5,177 nt of DNA from Candidatus Nitrosocosmicus sp. (lineage in GTDB: Archaea > Thermoproteota > Nitrososphaeria > Nitrososphaerales > Nitrososphaeraceae), in contig JAKDMR010000179.1 in assembly GCA_030452275.1 (NCBI GenBank), positions 1-5,177 on the forward strand, given 5' to 3'. Numbering within the stretch: the first letter of the stretch is position 1; every line of letters starts with the position of its first letter. Below are positions 1 through 4,583 of this stretch, in pieces. The notes under the pieces are model-generated. The model saw only the letters and a list, made by a program, of their open reading frames with translations, had not been told where the DNA came from and made no database searches. A program made the position numbers and the translations under genes.

Positions 1-57
1 AGTTTAGCAAGTGAGATAGGAAGCTATAATCCTATCGAATTTTGGGATAGGCTCTAA
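1..57 (+). CDS. C-terminal end of an unidentified protein (partial)
   Basis: Frame 1 is open from the window edge to a TAA at 55-57. The other two forward frames close almost at once (TAG at 5, TGA at 12). The 18 visible residues, ending in EFWDRL, look like an ordinary soluble protein tail. I do not recognise the family, and the tail is too short to assign one. A gene ending here fits the layout, since the next + strand gene has its own promoter after 155 bp of AT-rich DNA. The GATAGG/CCTATC inverted match at 15-36 lies inside this reading frame. Confidence 0.45.
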   Translation, partial: SLASEIGSYNPIEFWDRL

Positions 58-183
58 GGTTAAAAGACATGGTTAACTTCTGCTAATTACGCAAGAGATC
101 TTGTAATGTAACATATTATCTTAATAAAAAATGTAGGGCATATTCATACCTATAAAGTAATTTTATGGTCATAATTTATTGAA

Positions 184-194
184 TTTATATTAAA
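184..194 (+). promoter_or_regulatory. TATA box of the membrane-protein gene at 213
   Basis: The stretch TTTATATTAAA is centred about 24 bp upstream of the ATG at 213. That is the distance expected between an archaeal TATA box and a transcription start lying at or next to the start codon. No Shine-Dalgarno sequence lies between, so a leaderless mRNA is inferred. The surroundings are AT-rich, so similar strings arise by chance. Confidence 0.5.
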
Positions 195-212
195 CTTTGA
201 CCAATTATTGAT

Positions 213-926
213 ATGTTTTCATTTGACCAGGTTTTGTTTTTTAAATATGTTATTTTCCTAGGTTTGACCTCTCTTGTAAATTATAATACTTCTATAGTCA
301 GAATCTTTGGACGTTTTCAACAGTCAAAAATTTGGTTATTGTTCTTTATCTCTTTCTTTTCTTTGTTTATGGTAATTTATTTCTCCCCAATTGACACTGA
401 GCACATAGCATTTGCACATTCTTTTTTTGGAGGTAATGATGCTAGTTTTAATGGCACTCAAACTCAAACAATAGGAAATTACGTGGTAGATCTTTTAGTA
501 AATCCATCTAAACCCATGATTGACAAAGATACCTCTTTTCTATTCCGTATTACTTCTAACGCTGGAGATGAATTGATCGAACTCCCTGTTTCCTTTTCTA
601 TTTTTAGGGACGGAAGTCCTGTATTCTCAAATCCAAATAATTACACACTGGTTAGACAAGGCCATTACGATTTTAATTATACCTTCAATGAGCCCGGAAA
701 GTATCTTTTATTTGTGGATATTAAGGATATTTTCTATACCCTAAATATTTTGAACTTTGTATACGAAGTTGATGTTCAAGTTCCAATTGCAGAAAGAATC
801 TATGATCTTTTACAAACCTTTGTGGTGAATTATTATTATATTTACATACCACTTGCTGCATTGATTGCAATTTCCTTTATTGTGAAGTCAATACGGGCCA
901 AAGATATAAAAAAGGTGAGTAGATAG
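213..926 (+). CDS. Membrane-anchored protein with an extracytoplasmic beta-sandwich-like domain
   Basis: The 237-residue protein has hydrophobic segments near residues 7-22 and 40-57. An ectodomain of about 145 residues follows, then a C-terminal membrane segment (about 208-224) with a basic cytoplasmic tail (KSIRAKDIKK). Residues 39-68 could also act as a signal peptide, with AFAH just after the hydrophobic core. The ectodomain has alternating beta-type patterning and a GHYDFNYTF...GKYLLFVDIKD section (150-172). This recalls YtkA/FixH-like or Ig-like domains, in which a Gly-Tyr strand precedes a final strand of the same kind; that is a pattern resemblance, not a firm assignment. Sequons occur at N25, N80, N143 and N155. 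There are no cysteines and no obvious catalytic motif. The ATG was chosen for its TATA box at the right distance. Function is unknown; a surface-anchored binding or sensing role is possible. The gene precedes another exported-protein gene but has its own promoter. Confidence 0.8.
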   Translation: MFSFDQVLFFKYVIFLGLTSLVNYNTSIVRIFGRFQQSKIWLLFFISFFSLFMVIYFSPIDTEHIAFAHSFFGGNDASFNGTQTQTIGNYVVDLLVNPSKPMIDKDTSFLFRITSNAGDELIELPVSFSIFRDGSPVFSNPNNYTLVRQGHYDFNYTFNEPGKYLLFVDIKDIFYTLNILNFVYEVDVQVPIAERIYDLLQTFVVNYYYIYIPLAALIAISFIVKSIRAKDIKKVSR

Positions 927-948
927 TTCGATGATTGTACTAAAAATT

Positions 949-957
949 ACATAAATA
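949..957 (+). promoter_or_regulatory. Candidate TATA box of the acidic secreted-protein gene
   Basis: ACATAAATA lies about 27 bp upstream of the ATG at 980, within the 53-bp gap after the preceding gene, and would give a nearly leaderless mRNA. A second AT-rich string (TTTTTAATATAAAATAA, 964-980) is too close to the start to be the box for this codon. The gap has no Shine-Dalgarno sequence. Confidence 0.35.
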
Positions 958-979
958 CAAGTATTTTTAATATAAAATA

Positions 980-1681
980 ATGACTAATAAATCAACTAGT
1001 ACAAAAGTATCGCTTTTTGTAGTTTTTGTACTCGTATCAGCAATATTTTCTGTTAATGGAAATGTATACGCACAACAAAATATAACCTTGTCTGAAGCTT
1101 TGAATGTAACAGATGCAGCAGAGCAAAATTTCGCTAATGAAACCGAAAGCGTACCAGTTGAAGAAGAATTATTGCCAACAACAACCGACGGATTGGTAAC
1201 TGGAGATGCTAACATTGTAGCACCCACAGATGAAGTTGCCGCAGAAGAATCACCTGATGCTCATTCTGAAAATGCTACCCATGCAAGTACAGTGACCAGA
1301 GATTCTCAAACTATATTACTAGAAGGTGAAAGCTTACCTGAAGGCAGTTTTATTCACTTGTATGATTCTACTCCATACAAGATCATGAATGGTCACATCG
1401 CAGCAAAGTTGCCATGTAATGATGATAATGCTACCGCTGTAGATGTACTAATTGGTCAAGCACCAAATCTAACAGCAGCTGAATTAGAATATGTAGCACC
1501 ATTATCCACACCTGGAGACCTCTGTCTTTATCATGTAGATATAGCATCTGACGACGCAATCACCATCACAGATATTGCAATCGCAAATAACTTTACGGAA
1601 GATATTGACTTTCCAGCTACATCTACTGTAGTCCTGGGGGTTAATGAAATCGCTCAACTAGGCGGCGACCATCACGAATAA
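980..1681 (+). CDS. Secreted, highly acidic protein of unknown function
   Basis: The 233-residue protein begins with a classic signal peptide: basic start (K4, K9), hydrophobic core about 10-23, and a probable cut after VYA at 31 before QQ. Residues 32-105 are low-complexity, rich in Glu, Ala, Thr and Asp, and probably disordered. Residues 106-222 look folded. They contain a GHIAAKLPC section (138-146), a GQAPNLTAAELE section (159-170) and a DLCLYHVDI section (180-188). C146 and C182 could form a disulfide; H139 and H185 lie near them, so a metal site is possible. The mature part has 37 Asp/Glu against three Lys/Arg. Seven sequons (N34, N42, N53, N98, N150, N163, N204) suggest glycosylation. 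The C-terminus is GDHHE. I recall similar secreted proteins in thaumarchaea, none with a known role. There is no membrane anchor or lipobox, so it is either released or held in the S-layer space. Confidence 0.85.
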   Translation: MTNKSTSTKVSLFVVFVLVSAIFSVNGNVYAQQNITLSEALNVTDAAEQNFANETESVPVEEELLPTTTDGLVTGDANIVAPTDEVAAEESPDAHSENATHASTVTRDSQTILLEGESLPEGSFIHLYDSTPYKIMNGHIAAKLPCNDDNATAVDVLIGQAPNLTAAELEYVAPLSTPGDLCLYHVDIASDDAITITDIAIANNFTEDIDFPATSTVVLGVNEIAQLGGDHHE

Positions 1682-1702
1682 GATTAGATCAATCTTTTCG
1701 TC

Positions 1703-1711
1703 TTTTTTTTT
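1703..1711 (+). terminator. T-tract terminator after the acidic secreted-protein gene
   Basis: Nine consecutive Ts start 21 bp after the stop codon, preceded by the T-rich string AATCTTTTCG. Archaeal RNA polymerase commonly terminates at such tracts without a hairpin. A second T-rich stretch near 1741-1760 could act as a back-up. Confidence 0.5.
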
Positions 1712-1730
1712 GATTCTCAAACAGTAATTT

Positions 1731-1783
1731 CAAGACTTAATTTTTTCCTTGTATGTTTTTTACTTTAAAAATAAAAAGTCTTG
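1731..1783. repeat. Inverted repeat between the two convergent genes
   Basis: CAAGACTT (1731-1738) is the exact reverse complement of AAGTCTTG (1776-1783). Inside the arms, T-rich and A-rich stretches can extend the pairing imperfectly, leaving a loop of roughly 20 nt. The position between convergent genes would suit a bidirectional terminator or a stabilising 3' structure. The A/T part of the pairing is cheap in this AT-rich context; only the 8-bp core is notable. Confidence 0.35.
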
Positions 1784-1799
1784 TCTCATTTAATTTTCT

Positions 1800-1892
1800 A
1801 TGGTTCTTTTATGGCTTACCTTATTATCAAAATTTCACAGGCGGCGAGAAAATTCAGTGACTCTATATAACGATTTGATAAAAAATAAATAA
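1800..1892 (+). CDS. Doubtful 30-codon small ORF
   Basis: An ATG at 1800 opens a frame of 30 codons ending in TAA at 1890-1892. The product would have a hydrophobic start (MVLLWLTLLSKF), a basic patch (HRRR, residues 13-16) and a Lys-ending tail. An A/T-rich string TTTAAAAATAAAAA (1764-1777) lies about 23-36 bp upstream, where a TATA box for a leaderless mRNA would be. Against it: the frame overlaps the probable - strand terminator, is short, and the DNA is AT-rich enough to produce such strings by chance. I do not recognise the product. Confidence 0.15.
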   Translation: MVLLWLTLLSKFHRRRENSVTLYNDLIKNK

Positions 1893-1937
1893 TAAAAAAA
1901 ATTATAAAAGTTGATTCAAACGCAAGCACAAAGCGTT
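1880..1937 (-). terminator. Hairpin plus T-tract terminator of the DEAD-box helicase gene
   Basis: Read on the - strand, a 5-bp GC-containing stem (AACGC/GCGTT, 1919-1937, 9-nt loop) is followed after about 9 nt by a long T-rich run (complement of the A-runs at 1880-1909). It begins about 38 bp past the helicase stop. The T-rich run is probably the active part, as is usual in archaea; the short stem may be incidental. An alternative pairing, GCACA (1926-1930) with TGTGC (1946-1950), overlaps it. Confidence 0.4.
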
Positions 1938-1974
1938 ACCCACTGTGTGCATACGTTGGTCTTTTTTTGCTCTC

Positions 1975-3342
1975 CTAGTCCGAGTCTCTGTTATAGTTAT
2001 TCCTTCGACCAAGGGGTTTAGTAATACCGCTCAGTCTTCTAGATGGATACCTGCTGTTACTATTGTCATAGCTATTCCTAGATGGATACCTGCTGTTACT
2101 ATTGTCATAGCTATTCCTTGACCTTTGTTCTCCTGGAACCCTGTTTTGACTATATCCTCTTCTACCATAATTTGATCTGAAACGATTAGGCCTAGGAGCA
2201 CTATTGAATTTGAAATCTACTTCTATTCCATACTCTGTGTTTAAATTCTTTAGCGAGTTTGCTGCGATATTTTGTATTTTTCTGAGGGTAAACATGTCGT
2301 GTTGTGAAACAAAGGAAAGTGCGGTACCATTTGCTCCTGCTCTTGCTGTTCTCCCTATTCTATGGAAATATGTCTCTACATCATCAGGTATGTCGTAGTT
2401 GATAATATGACTGACAGTGGTAATATCTAGTCCTCTTGATGCGACATCTGTAGCGATAAGAATGTTGAATTTCTTATTTCTAAATCTTGAAAGGGTACTT
2501 TCCCTTTGTCTCTGATTCAAATCTCCATGAATACTATCCACAAAAAAGTCGTCGTTTCTTAATTTATACGTCAGATCTCTAGCCCTTTGCTTTGTTGCCG
2601 TAAATACAATAATATGACTTTCGTCATTGTTTGAAATAGGCTTCAAAGTGCTAACTAATTGTTGGAATTTGTCCTTTTCGTAAAGCATCAAGTATGATTG
2701 ATTTATGTTTGCCTGTGAAATTGTCTTTTCGATGCTAATTTGTTTTGGATTATGCATTTGTTCTTTGGCAAGTTGCATAATAGAGTCAGGCATCGTCGCA
2801 GAGAAAAGGCAAATTTGCTTTTTACTATCGATATAAGATAGGATTTCTTTGATATCATCAATAAAACCCATATCTAACATTCTATCTGCTTCATCAAGGA
2901 CAAGGAAATTAATCTTACTTAACGTAATAGTTCTTTGATTCATGTGATCCAAGAGTCTTCCTGGGGTTGCAACTACGATATTTACACCTTTATTGAGTAT
3001 TTTCCTCTGCATTTGGAAATTCTGCCCGCCATAGATTGCAACGGACCTCAGGTTGCTATATTTTACAAGTTGATTTATAGTGCTTGTAATTTGTATAGCC
3101 AATTCTCTAGTAGGAACTAAAATCAGTCCTTGTAGAAAATTTTTCGGATTTAACTTACTCAACATAGGTAGTACGAATGCGGCTGTTTTACCAGTTCCTG
3201 TATTCGATCTACCAATAACATCTTCTCCTTTTAAAATAAGTGGAATTATTGATTCTTGAATAGGAAATGGTTGTTCGATTCCAGTTTCTTTCAATGCTTT
3301 AACTATAGATTTTTCAATACCAAGTTCTTCAAAACTAACCAA
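1975..3342 (-). CDS. DEAD-box ATP-dependent RNA helicase with a repetitive RNA-binding-type tail
   Basis: The 455-residue protein has the full superfamily 2 DEAD-box set. It carries F4 and the Q motif GIEQPFPIQ (21-29), Walker A SNTGTGKT (46-53), PTRELA (77-82), GG (105-106) and TPGR (126-129). It continues with DEAD (150-153), SAT (181-183), motif IV IIVFTAT (244-250), ATDVASRGLD (297-306) and HRIGRTARAG (327-336). These motifs support ATP-driven RNA unwinding or remodelling in the cytoplasm, for example in ribosome assembly, mRNA turnover or cold adaptation; the target is unknown. From about residue 380 the tail is rich in Arg, Asn, Ser, Tyr and Gly, probably disordered and RNA-binding. It contains two tandem copies of SRNSYDNSNSRYP (408-433). 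The start is TTG at 3342: a TAA lies directly upstream in frame, and no other start codon precedes the needed F4/Q-motif region. The family resembles bacterial RhlE/DeaD core helicases. It is divergent from the SelB-like gene. Confidence 0.95.
   Translation of the reverse strand: MVSFEELGIEKSIVKALKETGIEQPFPIQESIIPLILKGEDVIGRSNTGTGKTAAFVLPMLSKLNPKNFLQGLILVPTRELAIQITSTINQLVKYSNLRSVAIYGGQNFQMQRKILNKGVNIVVATPGRLLDHMNQRTITLSKINFLVLDEADRMLDMGFIDDIKEILSYIDSKKQICLFSATMPDSIMQLAKEQMHNPKQISIEKTISQANINQSYLMLYEKDKFQQLVSTLKPISNNDESHIIVFTATKQRARDLTYKLRNDDFFVDSIHGDLNQRQRESTLSRFRNKKFNILIATDVASRGLDITTVSHIINYDIPDDVETYFHRIGRTARAGANGTALSFVSQHDMFTLRKIQNIAANSLKNLNTEYGIEVDFKFNSAPRPNRFRSNYGRRGYSQNRVPGEQRSRNSYDNSNSRYPSRNSYDNSNSRYPSRRLSGITKPLGRRNNYNRDSD
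2039..2118 (-). repeat. Perfect 39-bp tandem duplication in the helicase tail
   Basis: Two identical copies, 2040-2078 and 2079-2117, abut with no spacer; one matching base on each side makes the period-39 identity run 80 nt. The length is 13 codons, so the frame is kept and the protein gains a second SRNSYDNSNSRYP unit. With no synonymous differences between the copies, the duplication is probably recent, by replication slippage or unequal recombination. Confidence 0.95.
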
Positions 3343-3380
3343 TTAATATATTCAGCTCAGGATTTCTATGTGTGACTGTA

Positions 3381-3391
3381 CTATATAAAAA
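3381..3391 (-). promoter_or_regulatory. TATA box of the DEAD-box helicase gene
   Basis: On the - strand the string reads TTTTTATATAG. With the usual spacing of about 25 nt, transcription would start near 3360, leaving a leader of about 18 nt before the TTG at 3342. That leader (CTGAGCTGAATATATTAA) has no good Shine-Dalgarno match. On the + strand the same bases read CTATATAAAAA, also a good box, so weak transcription towards the SelB-like gene from here is possible. Confidence 0.5.
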
Positions 3392-3421
3392 GCAATGCAT
3401 TATAATGTTCCAAATTATGGG

Positions 3422-3443
3422 TTATTTGATCATTATTTGACCT
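3422..3443. repeat. Two 11-bp direct repeats between divergent promoters
   Basis: TTATTTGATCA (3422-3432) is followed directly by TTATTTGACCT (3433-3443), matching at 9 of 11 positions with an identical TTATTTGA core. The spacing is about one turn of the helix, so a regulator could bind both copies on the same face. The site lies between the two TATA boxes, suitable for an operator. The sequence is AT-rich, so function is only suggested. Confidence 0.3.
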
Positions 3444-3455
3444 AAAAGCAACGAT

Positions 3456-3466
3456 TTTATTTAAAA
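3456..3466 (+). promoter_or_regulatory. TATA box of the SelB-like gene
   Basis: TTTATTTAAAA is centred about 28 bp upstream of the TTG at 3489, so transcription should start at or within a few bases of the start codon. No Shine-Dalgarno sequence is present. This spacing also supports TTG as the start. Confidence 0.5.
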
Positions 3467-3488
3467 AAAACTATACTAATCAAAAGTT

Positions 3489-4460
3489 TTGAATAGTTTT
3501 AATTTTGTTTTACTAGGGGATACAACAATTGCAAATGAGCTGGGAAAAAAGGGAACTTCAAGTGATATCACTATATATGATAGAAAAACTAATGATAAAA
3601 TCATTTCTTATTGTTTTCCTAATACTTATCCTGAAAAGCTTCAGCCTCTTCTACAGTCTATCGCAATGTCTAACTATGCAATAATCAACATCTCCAAACT
3701 CGATTCTTTTCTTGGCGAACAGCTAATAGCAGTTGATATTTTTGGTATAAAGAGTGGTTTTATTTTATACGGTTATGAGATCGACGTTGAAAAAGTAAGA
3801 AATATCATAAAGAATACCGGCTTATCATCATTTCAAATACTGGATAGTTTAGAACAGCTGAAAAACGGTATAGCTGAAATGGAATCAAAAACAGAAACAG
3901 GAATGGACCAAAAAGACAAAGGAAAAGAGAGTCTCCAACCTTCTGAAACTTGCATTGTAGTAGATCATGTGTTTGATGTTAAGGGAGTAGGTACAGTCGT
4001 TCTGGGAACCGTGAAACAGGGGGAAATTAAAACTTATGATGAGTTGGTTTTAAGCCCATCAAACAAAACTGTGGTTATCAAATCCATCCAAATGCATGAT
4101 GACCCAGTTAATACTTCAAAGAAAAATTCTCGTGTAGGTCTAGCGATTAAAGGGGCATCTGCAAAGGATATATCGAGAGGAGATGTTATTACATCTCCCG
4201 GGTTTGCCAAAATAGCAACAGCTGATTTTCAATTAAAGTTTATCAATAATCCATACTTTAAGGAAGAAATATCTGAAACACAGAATTATATGATGAGTGT
4301 AGGACTTCAGATACGAACAGTGAAAATAAAGGTAATGCCCAATTCATTTTTATCGATTTCATTTGAAAAACCACTTGTATTTGTAAAGAAAGATTTGTGC
4401 ATTTTATTTAAACCGGATTCAAAGAGTATGAGGATAATGGGCCATGGGATCATGGAGTGA
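3489..4460 (+). CDS. SelB-like elongation-factor paralogue (aSelBL type) with a degenerate GTPase domain
   Basis: The 323-residue protein has the EF1A/SelB layout. A domain I remnant (about 1-120) is joined by a charged linker (126-152) to domain II (about 153-238) and domain III (about 240-323). Domain II is clear: DVKGVGTVVLGTVKQGEI (163-180), then IKSIQMHDDPV (197-207) and DISRGDVI (227-234), closest in style to SelB. Domain I keeps strand-like sections (NFVLLGD 5-11; SNYAIINI 61-68) but has lost the nucleotide-binding motifs. There is no GxxxxGK[ST] loop after the first strand, no DxxG (SYCFPN stands there, 40-45), and YGYEID (94-99) replaces NKxD. SelB proper carries Sec-tRNA to the ribosome; a family of archaeal SelB-like proteins with damaged GTPase domains and no C-terminal SECIS-binding domain is known, including in thaumarchaea. 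Binding of a tRNA or the ribosome without GTP hydrolysis is inferred. The start is TTG: an in-frame TAA lies at 3477-3479 and no ATG occurs before residue 60. Confidence 0.85.
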   Translation: MNSFNFVLLGDTTIANELGKKGTSSDITIYDRKTNDKIISYCFPNTYPEKLQPLLQSIAMSNYAIINISKLDSFLGEQLIAVDIFGIKSGFILYGYEIDVEKVRNIIKNTGLSSFQILDSLEQLKNGIAEMESKTETGMDQKDKGKESLQPSETCIVVDHVFDVKGVGTVVLGTVKQGEIKTYDELVLSPSNKTVVIKSIQMHDDPVNTSKKNSRVGLAIKGASAKDISRGDVITSPGFAKIATADFQLKFINNPYFKEEISETQNYMMSVGLQIRTVKIKVMPNSFLSISFEKPLVFVKKDLCILFKPDSKSMRIMGHGIME

Positions 4461-4475
4461 ATTATTGCTGTTACT

Positions 4476-4503
4476 TGTCTGTCCTGCCTGCCCTGCACTG
4501 TCC
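4476..4503. repeat. Degenerate TGYC tract downstream of the SelB-like gene
   Basis: Six TG-pyrimidine units recur every 4-5 bases (TG at 4476, 4480, 4485, 4489, 4494, 4499), with CTGTCC at both 4479-4484 and 4498-4503. It is pyrimidine-rich and distinctly GC-richer than the rest of the 123-bp gap, which otherwise shows only A/T-rich DNA and a weak AATAAT/ATTATT pairing (4514-4535). The role is unknown; a 3'-end signal or a simple-sequence relic are the main options. Confidence 0.4.
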
Positions 4504-4543
4504 AAACAAATTAAATAATATTTTGAATGATTATTAGGTTACG

Positions 4544-4553
4544 CTTTAATAAT
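4544..4553 (+). promoter_or_regulatory. Weak candidate TATA box of the XPD-like helicase gene
   Basis: CTTTAATAAT is centred about 35 bp upstream of the ATG at 4584, which would give a leader of about 10 nt. No better box lies at the leaderless distance (around 4558), and no Shine-Dalgarno is visible. Read-through from the SelB-like gene is an alternative source of transcript. Confidence 0.3.
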
Positions 4554-4583
4554 CCATTTGTCTACAGATAATCAACCCCTCTT

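Noticed and set aside
15..36. GATAGGA/TCCTATC inverted repeat
   Set aside because: It lies inside the probable reading frame at the window edge and has no T-tract after it; a 7-bp match of this kind is plausible by chance.
86..107. ATTA-CAAGA/TCTTG-TAAT stem as a terminator of the upstream gene
   Set aside because: The stem needs a 2-nt bulge, has only a 2-nt loop and lacks a following T-run, so it is too weak to call.
967..1227. Open frame on the - strand opposite the start of the acidic secreted-protein gene
   Set aside because: It lies antisense to a gene with a clear signal peptide and continuous coding pattern; its protein shows no recognisable features and has no promoter or start signal of its own.
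1660..1847. AGGCGGCGA present at both 1660-1668 and 1839-1847
   Set aside because: Only nine bases match, flanks differ, and one copy is inside coding sequence (GGDHH); probably coincidence.
1682..1974. Search for tRNA, C/D-box RNA or other ncRNA in the convergent gap
   Set aside because: No cloverleaf arms, no RTGATGA/CTGA box pair and no conserved RNA signature were found; only T- and A-rich stretches and short stems.
2204..3120. Two short + strand open frames (2204-2398 and 2935-3120) inside the helicase gene
   Set aside because: Both are antisense to the strongly conserved helicase motifs; their sequences follow from the codons of the opposite strand.
4307..4498. Open frame on the - strand over the end of the SelB-like gene and the TGYC tract
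   Set aside because: It overlaps domain III of a well-supported gene, and its first residues come from the simple-sequence tract.
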